A DNA stretch of 64,000 nt, from assembly GCA_964658655.1 (NCBI GenBank), contig CAZZZL010000017.1, forward strand, positions 1-64,000. Reading direction: 5' to 3'. Below the pieces are notes generated by a model. It was not told where the DNA came from. It did not search any database and saw nothing but the letters and a program-made list of their open reading frames with translations. Each line of letters starts with the position of its first letter. Position 1 is the stretch's first letter. The position numbers and the translations under genes are program-made. Positions 28,591 through 37,245 of the stretch are shown here, piece by piece. Source of the stretch: G963692885 sp964658655. GTDB lineage: Bacteria; Acidobacteriota; Terriglobia; Terriglobales; Acidobacteriaceae.

Positions 28591-28989
28591 TTAGCTCTCC
28601 TTTGTGGTGTTCAATCGCTCTGTTTGCTCTGACAGCTCGCGGGCGATGCGGCGCTTCACCTTCTGCACTTCGGCGTGGATCTTCGTGTACTCGGCCTCGG
28701 GTAAAGCGCGAGTCTGCCCGATCATCTTCAACATGTTGACCAGCAACATGCGCGTGGCGACGAGTTCCACCAGAACCACGTCTGGGCCGGTGCGCTGGGC
28801 GGCTTCGATCAGGATCTCGCGCGCCCATTCGCTCACGGTCTTTCCTGCTTGTGCTGATACGTTCTCCAGTAAGAGAAGTTCGCTCTCCGTGAGCTTGGAA
28901 TTGATGGAGAATACCCGCGCGGTTCGCCCACGTGAGCGCCGCAGACGTGTGTCGAGGTTGAGAGCCGCAGACGTGACTACAGGGGCCAT
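28591..28989 (-). CDS. Ribbon-helix-helix relaxosome accessory protein (TrwA/MobC-like)
   Basis: The 132-residue basic protein has a short beta strand followed by two helices (RVFSINSKLTESELLLLENVSAQAGKTVSEWAREIL), a pattern seen in ribbon-helix-helix DNA-binding proteins and plasmid mobilisation accessory proteins. A charged helical C-terminus (about 75-125) may tetramerise. By position, directly upstream of the coupling protein and directly downstream of a palindrome cluster, it corresponds to TrwA/TraY-type factors. Those bind oriT, help the relaxase and repress their own operon. The fold call is from pattern only. Confidence 0.65.
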   Translation of the reverse strand: MAPVVTSAALNLDTRLRRSRGRTARVFSINSKLTESELLLLENVSAQAGKTVSEWAREILIEAAQRTGPDVVLVELVATRMLLVNMLKMIGQTRALPEAEYTKIHAEVQKVKRRIARELSEQTERLNTTKES

Positions 28990-29189
28990 AAGAATCCTTT
29001 GGATTTGCCGGATTCCTGTCGGAATCTGGAGATTCCCATGGGAATCCGGCGTACGCTAAATGCCTCATTCCGAGAGAGATTCCCATCGGAATCTACTTTC
29101 GGCTAAAACGACTCCCTTCGAGGGATGGAGTGTCATAATTCTTCCGGTGCGCAGCACCGCAGTGCCTCTACCACGGTGTTGAAGGCTAA
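28990..29189. other. Candidate origin of transfer (oriT) with repeated palindromes
   Basis: This 200-base non-coding stretch contains four related dyads within about 100 bases: AATCCTTTGGATT (28993-29005), GATTCCTGTCGGAATC (29011-29026), GATTCCCATGGGAATC (29031-29046, perfect) and GATTCCCATCGGAATC (29078-29093). Further left of the preceding gene is a hairpin, CGGTGC-GCA-GCACCG (29145-29159). Repeated identical half-sites look like binding sites for the adjacent RHH protein. A hairpin next to a nick site is typical of MobF origins. The nick itself was not identified. The same region must also contain the promoter for the RHH-virD4-relaxase genes. Confidence 0.6.
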
Positions 29190-29516
29190 TCATGCCTTCA
29201 ATCCCGTCATTACTGCGCTTTGCTTTGCTGCTGAGTCTGGCACGCTTAATGGCTTCTGGGACTTTGGCACCGCCGCTTCGGAAGCTGGGCCTCTACGGAT
29301 ACGGAGTGTCGATGCAGCTTGCTTGGCTTGCGGCGTCTTCAGGAAGTCCTGGAAGTCACGGTCTTTCGAGAAGACATAGGCGAGCGCTTGCTCGACAACA
29401 TCATCGGCAGAAGCTCGGATGAAAGCCGCATACTGATCGACCTGTGTCGCGGTCGAATCTGTGAGGCGGATGGAGGCGCTTACCTGGCGCGTTTGTACGA
29501 CTTCGAGTAGGGGCAT
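29190..29516 (-). CDS. Small ribbon-helix-helix-like protein of the transfer operon
   Basis: A 108-residue protein starting MPLLEVVQTRQVSASIRL, with AGGAG 8 bases before the ATG at 29516. The stretch VSASIRLTDSTATQVDQYAAFI followed by DDVVEQALAYVF has the strand-helix-helix pattern of CopG/RHH-type regulators. The C-terminus is Ala/Lys/Pro-rich and probably flexible. It lies 23 bases after the primase gene and directly before the candidate oriT. It may therefore regulate the transfer genes or bind oriT, but no precise family was recognised. A start at 29633 would add 39 unlike residues and is rejected. Confidence 0.5.
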   Translation of the reverse strand: MPLLEVVQTRQVSASIRLTDSTATQVDQYAAFIRASADDVVEQALAYVFSKDRDFQDFLKTPQAKQAASTLRIRRGPASEAAVPKSQKPLSVPDSAAKQSAVMTGLKA

Positions 29517-29539
29517 TTGGGTTCTCCTTTTGTGTTGAA

Positions 29540-30574
29540 TCAAGCAATCCTGTTGCGAGCAATCATGCGTTGCGCTGTGGCGGCTATCTCCCGCGCACGC
29601 GTCAGGCAAATAGCGGCGGGGATCTCGAGGCATCTACGTGTCACAAGCATCCCGATGACCTCGTTGATGGCTATGCCTTCGAGCAGCGACAGACGGGCCG
29701 ATGCCATGTCGATCGTGCGCTGCGCATAGTAGAGAGGATTGGGCTTATCGGATCGACGTTCCGCCAACTCGCTCGTCAATTCCGACGCTTGCCTGCCTTG
29801 TGCAAGCTGATGCAAAACCCACGCCCAATCGTGCTCCGAATTGGTCGAGATTCCAGGATGCGCTTTATGCGGAAAAGGCACCGGGTTCATCGCCTGCTCG
29901 CACCCGTCGGTGAGGCGGAAATCCGTGGGCGCATACACGGAATCGGAAGTGTAATGAACGCCGACCGGCCAAGCCGGTTCATACTTGCAGTTCAGGAAGC
30001 CGGGGATGCGAAGAACGCGGTTGCAGTCGGTGCATGCAGGGTCACCATGGAACGAGGTTGCAAGAAGCTTCAGGGTCATTTCCTGCATGGAAAAGTCGAA
30101 ACCTTTGACCTTCCAAATCACCTGATACTTGTCGGCGGATGTGCGAATGATTGCGGTGGGCTGCGGTATTAGCTCTGAAGCTCGAAGTGCAGCGAGGCTG
30201 GTCGCGCCGTCAATATCGAGATCGATGTAAAGATGGCGCACCGAGGCGACGCTGTCTTTCGTGCGTTTGCGGCTGCCGGCGAGAAGTGGATTCGCCGAAA
30301 TATAGATGTTTGCACCTTGGCGATTCTCATACGTTAACCAACTCATGTAATTGGGCGAGAGAGCGGTCTCGATCGTCACGATGCGCTGTTGCGTCTTCGG
30401 TGTCTTCCCGTTGCGAAGCAGCACGGCAATCGTCTCGCCGGGATAGAAGCAACGGGTTAGGAACTCAGTCGCGATGCGGTTCAAGGGACACCTCAAGCTC
30501 AGGCGATTTAAAGAACGGTGCAAGGGCGTTAGCGGAGTAAGAAGCCCGGTGGTTGCCGGGCTCCTTACAGTCAT
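29540..30574 (-). CDS. RepB-type DNA primase-like protein
   Basis: The central region (HLYIDLDIDG, then PQPTAIIRTSADKYQVIWKV and CNRVLRIPGFLNCKY) matches the RepB-primase fold of plasmid and ICE proteins, in which acidic DxD residues bind metal for primer synthesis. A C-terminal helical part (PNPLYYAQRTIDMA, RLSLLEG) follows. I prefer a start at the ATG 30574, just after the ssb stop (345 residues). Earlier in-frame starts to 30742 would overlap ssb. A primase next to ssb in a transfer operon would prime the complementary strand in the recipient or support ICE replication. Confidence 0.75.
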   Translation of the reverse strand: MTVRSPATTGLLTPLTPLHRSLNRLSLRCPLNRIATEFLTRCFYPGETIAVLLRNGKTPKTQQRIVTIETALSPNYMSWLTYENRQGANIYISANPLLAGSRKRTKDSVASVRHLYIDLDIDGATSLAALRASELIPQPTAIIRTSADKYQVIWKVKGFDFSMQEMTLKLLATSFHGDPACTDCNRVLRIPGFLNCKYEPAWPVGVHYTSDSVYAPTDFRLTDGCEQAMNPVPFPHKAHPGISTNSEHDWAWVLHQLAQGRQASELTSELAERRSDKPNPLYYAQRTIDMASARLSLLEGIAINEVIGMLVTRRCLEIPAAICLTRAREIAATAQRMIARNRIA

Positions 30575-30584
30575 CTGGAGAGGC

Positions 30585-30959
30585 CTATGCGGCCTGTTCC
30601 TCGGTGACATCTTCTTCGTCCTCGGCCATTGCCTTGGCAGCACGGTCGAGTTTGAGAATCGAGTTGAGACGAATCTCCCAGATGGTCTGCTCTGAGCTCG
30701 TCTTCGTGCTGGTGTACTTGCGGCTGCGCAGTTCGCCTTCAACCTGGATATGTGAGCCCTTCTTCAGCGTGGCAGCGAATTCTCCAAGCTTGCTGAAGAC
30801 AACGCAACGGTGCCATTCGGTGTGCTCGATGTACTTGCCGTCCTTCTTGTAGGAAGACTTGGTTGCGACCGAAAGAGTGGTTAGGCTGCGGCCGTTATTG
30901 GTGCGAACTTCTGCGTCGTTGCCGAGGAAGCCGATGAGGGTGACTTTGTTCTGGTACAT
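30585..30959 (-). CDS. ssb: Single-stranded DNA-binding protein
   Basis: The 124-residue OB-fold protein begins MYQNKVTLIGFLGNDAEVR and continues with SVATKSSYKKDGKYIEHTEWHRCVVF and KGSHIQVEGELRSRKY, the standard Ssb pattern. The C-terminus is acidic (AEDEEDVTEEQAA) but lacks the usual DDDIPF-type tip used for partner binding. The ATG at 30959 lies 9 bases after GGAG, while an ATG three codons upstream abuts that site. It is the first gene after a 530-base structured gap and precedes the primase. It probably coats ICE DNA during transfer. Confidence 0.92.
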   Translation of the reverse strand: MYQNKVTLIGFLGNDAEVRTNNGRSLTTLSVATKSSYKKDGKYIEHTEWHRCVVFSKLGEFAATLKKGSHIQVEGELRSRKYTSTKTSSEQTIWEIRLNSILKLDRAAKAMAEDEEDVTEEQAA

Positions 30960-31026
30960 GGTGTTCATCTCCGTGTTGTTGAATTTCCCGTATCCTGCTC
31001 GGGTCACACTAGGCGAAGCCAAGCGA

Positions 31027-31119
31027 GGGGCCCGGCTCCCAAGTGCCAAGGAGTGCTTTCTTGGCGGGGCCCGAAAGAAGTTTGAGCAGCGTAGTCTGCT
31101 GCGGCTTTCAAACTTCTTT
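31027..31119. promoter_or_regulatory. Two nested hairpins upstream of ssb
   Basis: The 532 bases between virB11 and ssb hold no convincing gene but are strongly structured. Hairpin 1 pairs GGGCCC copies (31028-31033 and 31067-31072) around GCCAAG/CTTGGC (31045-31050, 31060-31065). Hairpin 2 has perfect 12-base arms AAAGAAGTTTGA (31074-31085) and TCAAACTTCTTT (31108-31119) enclosing GCAGC/GCTGC. The GC-rich flank to about 31200 has further short dyads. Placement just upstream of ssb suggests a single-strand promoter, a priming site or an RNA leader. There is no U-tract for a simple terminator. Confidence 0.5.
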
Positions 31120-31491
31120 TGGGAGGAACCGAGACCCCGGAGGGGCGCTGTAAGCGAAGCAGAACGACGCCGTGCCGCCGGGCGCCGGTAAGGCCCCGAA
31201 GCGTGACCCCGAACAGAGGACGGGATACGAGGCGGAAGATCCCTCGATGGACCACAGTCATCCCAGCGCTCTCGGCGGGAGAAATTTGCCTGGACAGCAG
31301 TCCCGTTTTGCACGCACCCCGCTTCCGAATAGCAAGGCTTCGAGAACAACTCATGCCGCGTCAAGCAAACGGAGAATGCCATGCTGGGGGCTTTCTGAGA
31401 CGAGTTGGGCTGTGCAGCCGATTTGGCAGCATGATGGTGCATCGGTGTTACCTCGATTCGGGTTTCAATTCTCTAGCGGGATGCCTGGTAC

Positions 31492-32460
31492 TCAGGCGGT
31501 GGACGCACGATAGATGTCCTCCGTGAGAAAGCATTGATCGGCGTGACTGTAGCCCTTGACGGCAATCAGCTCGCGCACTCGGCGTCGGCCCTTGACATCC
31601 CGTTCGCAATACAGAACGAAGTCGATCGCCTCAGCGGTCTCGGAACGGATGAATGCATGATTCAGATTGGCGCGCGCACTAAGAGCCAAATCGGATAACC
31701 GATTCAGCGCGTCCCACCCTGACTTCGCATGAATCGTTGAGAGTGTTCCACCATGGCCCGTGTTCATTGCCTGGAGCAAGTCGTAGCCGCATTCGTCACG
31801 TATTTCTCCCATCACGATGCGATCGGGACGGTGGCGAAGCGCAGCGGCAAGAAGCTGACTCGGAGTGATGCCGACCTGACCGGGGATGGCTTCCACGGCC
31901 TCCCAGCGAACGGCATTCGCATGGGATACTTTCAGCTCTGCAGGTTGCTCGATCACGATCAGGCGCTCTTCCTGCGGAATGTGGTCGAGCAACGCTTTCA
32001 TCAGCGTCGTCTTCCCACTCCCGGTACCGCCGCTGATGATGCCGTTCTTCTTCTCGCCGATCAGGCCGGTCACGATGCTTAGGACCTCTTGCGGTAAGCT
32101 TCCCGATGCAATTAATTCATCGGAGGTATACCAGCGATTGAACTTTCGGATCGTCATGGTGATTCCGTTCATCGATGCCGGCGGACCGACGACGGCAACT
32201 CGCGAGCCATCCGGGAGACGCGTATTCAGAATCGGGTTTTGATCCGAGAGGTCCTGGCCGAGCTTTCTCGCGATCTGCTGCGTGGCGGCGAGCAGTCTTT
32301 CGGTCGTGAGAACGCTCGCGAGTTCGATTTGTTCGATCACGCCGTTCCGATCCGCAAACACGCCCGTCGTTCCGTTGATCATCAGGTCAGAGATCGTGTC
32401 GTCAAGTATCAGACGCTGCATCTCTTCCGGGAAGAAACCAAGCACCAGATCCCAGCTCAT
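31492..32460 (-). CDS. virB11: VirB11-type traffic ATPase
   Basis: The 322-residue protein has an N-terminal domain (TISDLMINGTTGVFADR) and a RecA-like C-terminal domain with Walker A (GGTGSGKTTLMKAL), the Asp box (RLIVIEQPAEL), Walker B (LRHRPDRIVMGEIRDE) and the His box (TGHGGTLSTIHA). It would form a hexamer at the inner face of the type IV secretion channel and power substrate transfer and pilus assembly. The start overlaps the virB8 stop (ATGA), showing coupling. It is the last virB gene before the structured gap and ssb. Confidence 0.93.
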   Translation of the reverse strand: MSWDLVLGFFPEEMQRLILDDTISDLMINGTTGVFADRNGVIEQIELASVLTTERLLAATQQIARKLGQDLSDQNPILNTRLPDGSRVAVVGPPASMNGITMTIRKFNRWYTSDELIASGSLPQEVLSIVTGLIGEKKNGIISGGTGSGKTTLMKALLDHIPQEERLIVIEQPAELKVSHANAVRWEAVEAIPGQVGITPSQLLAAALRHRPDRIVMGEIRDECGYDLLQAMNTGHGGTLSTIHAKSGWDALNRLSDLALSARANLNHAFIRSETAEAIDFVLYCERDVKGRRRVRELIAVKGYSHADQCFLTEDIYRASTA

Positions 32461-33221
32461 CGGCTTACCTCCGAAGCGTGTTCGGTCGCGGAGGGATCGA
32501 TTGGTTCTACCGACAGCCGATTCTCATGAAACTCGGTGATGGTGAGGCCAAGCGGATTGATCGTCTCAAACTGCGGAAAGGTCTGTGCCGCAAGACTCAC
32601 TTGCGCAGGATTCAGATAGTAGGTCACAGACACCACCCAATGCTCTTTGCGCGGCTGTCGGGAGTTGCGCGGCGCGTAGATTCGCGTCAGGTTAATGAGC
32701 GCGGTGCCGCGGGCGATGGACGCCTCTTTCACCATCTCCTGCGACATGGCCGTGATGGTGACACCATCGACCTCTACATCGCTTTGCTCGACTTGATTAG
32801 CCAGTACTTGCGAGACAAGATGTGCTGCGTTGTCTTCTCCCATGTACTGGTTCGCGAGCTGAGTCGACAGGAAGTAGTAATTCATCGGGTACTTCTTCGA
32901 AATCGTCTCTCGGCTAATGGTGTAGCGGTAGTTGGCCCAGTCCGTGAGATAGGTTCGGACCTCGCCATCGCGTGGCGAGTACGCAAGGTCGGAGTATTGG
33001 ATTGCGGTCGCTTTGCCCATCTCATCGATGCGGATGTAGCGGTTTTGCACGGGCCGGTGAGCGAGCAAAACGATGACGCCGAAGGATCCCGCCAGCAGGA
33101 CGCTTCCAGCGGCCATAACGATACGACTCAACTTGCGTTCAGCATAAAATCCGACGTACTTTTCGTTTGCGATCTCGTCCGTGAGGAGCACCAGATCAGG
33201 CGTCAGGTCTTTAATCGTCAC
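32457..33221 (-). CDS. virB8: VirB8/TrbF-type inner-membrane channel protein
   Basis: The 254-residue protein has a short cytosolic N-terminus, one membrane helix (IVMAAGSVLLAGSFGVIVLLA, split at about residues 34-54) and a periplasmic domain with the VirB8/TrbF pattern (IQYSDLAYSPRDGEVRTYL, WVVSVTYYLNP, NPLGLTITEFHENR). VirB8 proteins dimerise in the periplasm and nucleate the type IV secretion core. The gene starts with GTG overlapping the virB6 stop (GTGA) and overlaps virB11 at its end. Confidence 0.85.
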   Translation of the reverse strand: MTIKDLTPDLVLLTDEIANEKYVGFYAERKLSRIVMAAGSVLLAGSFGVIVLLAHRPVQNRYIRIDEMGKATAIQYSDLAYSPRDGEVRTYLTDWANYRYTISRETISKKYPMNYYFLSTQLANQYMGEDNAAHLVSQVLANQVEQSDVEVDGVTITAMSQEMVKEASIARGTALINLTRIYAPRNSRQPRKEHWVVSVTYYLNPAQVSLAAQTFPQFETINPLGLTITEFHENRLSVEPIDPSATEHASEVSR

Positions 33222-34147
33222 AATGCACCGCCTAAAGCCGACCGGACCAGAAGTGTCTCGGCAACCTGTGCGACCTTACCCGCAGCTCCGGCACCGCCAC
33301 CAAAGATCGTTTGGGTGATCGTCGGCACCATCACCATGTTGAAGATGAAGGCGATGAACACGGCGATGACACCATAGAGATTTGCAATCCACATTGGCAG
33401 CGAATAGTCACCGTTGAAGGTCTGTTGCAGGAAAGTAATCAAGAAGCCTGACCAGACGAAGATGAAAGCCGCAGCCACCGCACGGATCATGGCGAAGCTC
33501 AGCAGAACATCAACGAAGTGGAAGAACTTCCCACGGAACGTCCGCGTCATCAGCAGCGGCACAAAGATCGGTCCGAAGAGAGCGGCTACACCATAGAAGA
33601 TGAATGACGAACAATTGATCAGAAAAAGGATGCCGCCTGCCAGGCCTACGAAGACGTAGACGAGTAAATAGGCCAGGATTTCAAAGGGGGCCAGGTAGCT
33701 CGGCTGGGGAGTACTGTTCAACGCAGTGCTGAGCGCATTCTGCAATTGGGTCAACGAGTTCTGATCCAGGGCCGCGACAATCACCTGCGCGAAGTAGGAA
33801 AAGAGATGGTTTAAGCCGAAGCCTGCGCCCGGGAGTGGCGTGACCCAGTAGTTGATGATGAGCAGGCAGATGATCAGCTGCAACAAGAACTCTACGAGGT
33901 CACCGATCCGGACCGGTTGCGAGCTTAAGCTGATCGTCATCGTCGAAAGGTTCCACTGGGCGACAAGTCGTACGAGTTTGATGAGGCTGACAAAGGCCAG
34001 CAGCGTCATGCCCACGGACGAGAGCGCATCGCCGTTCTGCGTCGTCAGGTTGGTCAGGTTATTCGTGAACTGGTAGAGCCAGTCAACACCGGGAGCGGTC
34101 CCGACCCAAACGAAAAAAGCGGGGAAGGCCATAGGATGAAGGATCAT
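33218..34147 (-). CDS. virB6: VirB6/TrbL-type polytopic membrane protein
   Basis: About 309 residues with five or six hydrophobic segments (LSSVGMTLLAFVSLIKLV, LLQLIICLLIINYWV, LAYLLVYVFVGLAGGILFLI, GVAALFGPIFVPLLM, FIFNMVMVP). The segment between about 110 and 150 would be periplasmic. This matches VirB6/TrbL proteins, which line the inner-membrane DNA path. The ATG at 34147 lies 9 bases after GGAG and is chosen over an upstream frame start at 34180. It is coupled to virB8 by a stop-start overlap. Confidence 0.85.
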   Translation of the reverse strand: MILHPMAFPAFFVWVGTAPGVDWLYQFTNNLTNLTTQNGDALSSVGMTLLAFVSLIKLVRLVAQWNLSTMTISLSSQPVRIGDLVEFLLQLIICLLIINYWVTPLPGAGFGLNHLFSYFAQVIVAALDQNSLTQLQNALSTALNSTPQPSYLAPFEILAYLLVYVFVGLAGGILFLINCSSFIFYGVAALFGPIFVPLLMTRTFRGKFFHFVDVLLSFAMIRAVAAAFIFVWSGFLITFLQQTFNGDYSLPMWIANLYGVIAVFIAFIFNMVMVPTITQTIFGGGAGAAGKVAQVAETLLVRSALGGAL

Positions 34148-34216
34148 GTGCGGGTTCTCCCCTGAAGTGAAGTGGTCCAACGTTTCTGGTTCTTCGGCAG
34201 TGGTTCGAAGTCCGTA

Positions 34217-35083
34217 CTACGGGAGATAGTTTTCCCAGGTATTAGAGCTGTTGGCCGGCGCAGAAGAATACGTTGCTCGTTGTTGTTGAATCAGCGCTGC
34301 ATTGTTGATTTCATTTGCCGCGGCTGTGCGCTCAGCCATGTTCTGAACCGCAGCCTGGGCGGCCTGACACGCGTGCAGAGCTCCCTGCGCCTGCGATTCG
34401 TTCAAATGATGTGCGTTCCCCATATTGATCAGGTTGAGTTGTTCGAGTTCGGTCGTTGTGAACGACGAGGTATCGAATTGCGATTGGGTCAGCGCGGTCT
34501 GTGGCGTCAGATTGCCTGTCCTGGCGGCGTTATAGCTGCCGACAGAATTCAGGCACTGGCTCGACACGCCATCCATCGCTTCCATACGAGTCAATGCAGC
34601 AAGCGAGTTGCTCGCTCCGAGCACCTGGCCACTGAGGAATGAGGATGACGTTGCGTTCAACCCCAGGTTCATCAACTTCCAGACCATCCCCGCGGTGCCC
34701 GGTGCCTGTCCGTTCATCGAAGCCTGCAGGCCTGTCGTTTCACCGTACTGGTTCGCGAAGTTTGCCTGCGTGAGCTGGGACTGGATCGTGTGCCAGATCG
34801 ATTTGCTGCTGAAGTTCTTCAGATTGCCGTGGATCATGTTGTACGTCGTGATGGCCTGCTGGTAGTCCTTGTCGAGCGTCGCAGCCATTTGAATTTCGTT
34901 CGCGAGCTGCTGCTGCCACGTAACGCTGTTCTGGATGTTGCGCTGGATCTGTTCAATGGCGTGAGCCGATTGGGTCGGGTCAAACACAACGCCGCCGAAC
35001 TGCGCGTGCCCGGGTTGGGCGGCGAGGGCTAGGATCACGGAGGCGAGGACTCCGCTGCGATATGCGATAGGTCTAAATTTCAT
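34217..35083 (-). CDS. TrbJ/VirB5-like secreted conjugation protein
   Basis: The 288-residue protein has a signal peptide (VLASVILALAAQPGHAQ) and a mostly alpha-helical mature part with coiled-coil tendency: AHAIEQIQRNIQNSVTWQQQL near the start and a Gln/Ala-rich C-terminus (CQAAQAAVQNMAERTAAANEINNAAL). This is typical of TrbJ, the P-type counterpart of the pilus-tip protein VirB5. Two Cys residues (SSQCLNSV and LHACQAA) could form a disulphide. It lies between virB10 and virB6 in the operon. Confidence 0.75.
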   Translation of the reverse strand: MKFRPIAYRSGVLASVILALAAQPGHAQFGGVVFDPTQSAHAIEQIQRNIQNSVTWQQQLANEIQMAATLDKDYQQAITTYNMIHGNLKNFSSKSIWHTIQSQLTQANFANQYGETTGLQASMNGQAPGTAGMVWKLMNLGLNATSSSFLSGQVLGASNSLAALTRMEAMDGVSSQCLNSVGSYNAARTGNLTPQTALTQSQFDTSSFTTTELEQLNLINMGNAHHLNESQAQGALHACQAAQAAVQNMAERTAAANEINNAALIQQQRATYSSAPANSSNTWENYLP

Positions 35084-35097
35084 AAGAGCTCCTGACG

Positions 35098-36360
35098 TTA
35101 CATCGAGGGTTCGACGCGGTGTTCTGCGTAGGAGGGGATGAGGATGTCACGGCCAACGTAGACCCGTGCGCGAAAACCTTCCTTGAGCGTGATGATGGGA
35201 AGGCGGTTGAGAAAGTGGTTCAGGATCTGCTCCGCTTCTTCGCTGGTCTGGGACGAAATGCCGTTCCGTATCTGTGCTGACGGGTTGAGGATGTTGTCAT
35301 TGCCGACCTGCGCAAGACCACCTAACCCGCCGATTGCTGCCGCGACGGCGAAGGTCTGGAAGTACCGGTTGTCTACTTTGGTCGCAAGACCGGTCGTGCC
35401 TAATGGGTCGAGGCCGGCGAACTTATCAAGGTCAATCGAGAATCCGTCTGGGCAGATAGCGCGATGGAAAGCGACCACCATCTTACGGGCCTGACTGGAG
35501 CTGACTGCCTGCACGCTGCCGAGCAAACGTGTGCCCTGCGGCAACAGCAATTGCTGATGATCGTGTGAGTAGTAATCCGTAGTGAGCATGATCAGGATCG
35601 GGCCGGCCAGTCCTCCATCGATATGGTTCGTGACCACGCCTTCGAAGACACTGCCCTCGAAGACACGGAACAGTTTTCCGTCGAAACTGTCGAAGTCGTA
35701 CTTATTGATCGCCGCATCTTTTGAATCGGGCTTGCGAGTGTCCGGTTCTGCGTCAGACTTCACTCCTTCGCGATCTCCGCTCTCCACAGGTTCCTTGGCG
35801 ATGTTTGCGCGTTCCATCACCGGCGTGGCTCCCGAAGAAGGATGTGAGAAATCAACCGCGACGGTGTCGCTAGCAAGAGCGTCCTGACGTTGCTTCTCAC
35901 GCGCCAGCTCCGCCTGTTTGGCCTCAGCCTGGCGCTCCGACATCTGCGACGTCGTCTGCGGGGCAGACGGATTGCCAGGACCATAGAGTGCTGCCCGTTG
36001 CGCGGGGGTCATCGGCGGAGCATTCTGAGACTCGGGGCCAGGCATATTCGGATCCTGTAGGGCCGTGAGCAAAGCTGCTGTAGCCGCTCGTTGCTGCTGC
36101 TCCTCCTGGTCTTTCTTCGCAACCTGCTCCTGCTGCGCTTCGAAGGAATTCACCTGTTGCGGATTCGCCGTTGCCGGCCTCGCCGTCAGTTGGCTCTTAA
36201 GTGGGCCAGCCTTCTTCGTAGCCGTCACGACGCTTGAGCCGACGAAGACCAACAGGATGATGAAAAGCAGGATCAGCAGAGGCTGCTTCTTTCGCAGTGG
36301 CATCAATGACTCCGGCTGATCCGGAACCGTGGCATGGGCGGGTGTCGGCGTCTCGGACAT
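35098..36360 (-). CDS. virB10: VirB10/TrbI-type core channel protein
   Basis: The 420-residue protein has a short cytosolic start, one membrane helix (PLLILLFIILLVFVGSS, about 28-45), a long Gln/Ala/Pro-rich periplasmic linker (about 75-200) and a C-terminal beta-barrel domain. The barrel has KLFRVFEGSVFEGVVTNHI, LLLPQGTRLLGSVQAV, VDNRYFQTFAVAAAIGGLGG and RVYVGRDILIP. VirB10 spans both membranes and senses ATP use by VirD4 and VirB11. It follows virB9 after a 2-base gap. The GGL-rich segment may be the outer-membrane helix pair. Confidence 0.92.
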   Translation of the reverse strand: MSETPTPAHATVPDQPESLMPLRKKQPLLILLFIILLVFVGSSVVTATKKAGPLKSQLTARPATANPQQVNSFEAQQEQVAKKDQEEQQQRAATAALLTALQDPNMPGPESQNAPPMTPAQRAALYGPGNPSAPQTTSQMSERQAEAKQAELAREKQRQDALASDTVAVDFSHPSSGATPVMERANIAKEPVESGDREGVKSDAEPDTRKPDSKDAAINKYDFDSFDGKLFRVFEGSVFEGVVTNHIDGGLAGPILIMLTTDYYSHDHQQLLLPQGTRLLGSVQAVSSSQARKMVVAFHRAICPDGFSIDLDKFAGLDPLGTTGLATKVDNRYFQTFAVAAAIGGLGGLAQVGNDNILNPSAQIRNGISSQTSEEAEQILNHFLNRLPIITLKEGFRARVYVGRDILIPSYAEHRVEPSM

Positions 36361-36362
36361 GG

Positions 36363-37202
36363 CTAGCTCCCCGCCTTGGTCTGCTTGAAGTCCACACGCT
36401 GCTTACCGATCGACAGATAACCTTGCGTGATTAGCTTCGGAATGGTGTACATACCATTCGCAAAGTCGTAGTTGATCAGCGAACCTTTGCCATCCTTCAA
36501 TTCGTAGAGCGCAGGCGTTTCCTGGAACTTCCCGCGGAGATAGGTGAACTTATCATCGCGCCAGATCTGCTGGATCCCGAGCGCAGCTCCCTTCTTATGG
36601 TCCCAGATGTAATCAAAATGCAGCGAGGCAGGGTAGCTTGCTTTAAAGCTCTCAGCCGCTGCAGCAATCGCCTTATGGTCCACGTCCTCCGCCTTCTTCG
36701 CGTCGTCGGCTTCTTTTCTCAGCTGTTCCTCTTTCGCCGCGGCCTCGGCAGCAGGAATAAACACAGGCGCCTTCGCGATATTGTCCGCAGCCTTGATACT
36801 GCTCAACGAGAGGTAGACCTTCGAATCAAAGTGAGTATTGGCCTTGTCGCTTGAGATTTCGCGCAGCCCTACGGTGTACTCATTGCCGTGGTCGGAGATG
36901 ATGTGTAGATCGGTCGACGTGTCGGCAACCTTGGGCTTGATCGAGATGTACCGGCTCGCAACATGACCCGCGTCGAAGACCCAGCTCACAGTGTCCCCGC
37001 CGAAGACCGTCGCTACCTTCTCCTCCGCCGGTAACTCGATCAGCGTCGACTGGAGGAGGCCGGCGCGGACGATCGGTGGCGCCTCGGCATCGGCGATGAC
37101 AATCGTGCGTGGAGCACTCGATTGGAGATGTGAGGTCTGAGCGAGGCTGGCAATACTGATCGCCAGGGTTGCAGCTGCGAGTAGAAAGGGGCGGGGCATC
37201 AT
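36363..37202 (-). CDS. virB9: VirB9/TrbG-type outer-membrane-associated channel protein
   Basis: The 279-residue protein has a signal peptide (FLLAAATLAISIASLAQ), an N-terminal domain (KVATVFGGDTVSWVFDAGHV, then YISIKPKVADTSTDLHI) and a C-terminal domain (LHFDYIWDHK, GAALGIQQIWRDDKFTYLR, FANGMYTIPKLITQGYLSIG) matching VirB9/TrbG/CagX proteins. VirB9 joins VirB7 and VirB10 in the core ring. No virB7 lipoprotein gene was found. The start has AGGAG 8 bases upstream. Confidence 0.9.
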   Translation of the reverse strand: MMPRPFLLAAATLAISIASLAQTSHLQSSAPRTIVIADAEAPPIVRAGLLQSTLIELPAEEKVATVFGGDTVSWVFDAGHVASRYISIKPKVADTSTDLHIISDHGNEYTVGLREISSDKANTHFDSKVYLSLSSIKAADNIAKAPVFIPAAEAAAKEEQLRKEADDAKKAEDVDHKAIAAAAESFKASYPASLHFDYIWDHKKGAALGIQQIWRDDKFTYLRGKFQETPALYELKDGKGSLINYDFANGMYTIPKLITQGYLSIGKQRVDFKQTKAGS

Positions 37203-37245
37203 GAATTCATCTCCTGAGGATTTGGATTAGGTCTTGCTTGTGCTG

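Noticed and set aside
31004..31354. Open minus-strand frame in the structured gap
   Set aside because: No domain or ribosome-binding site. The frame follows the hairpin sequence and GC-rich flank, so structure explains it better than coding.
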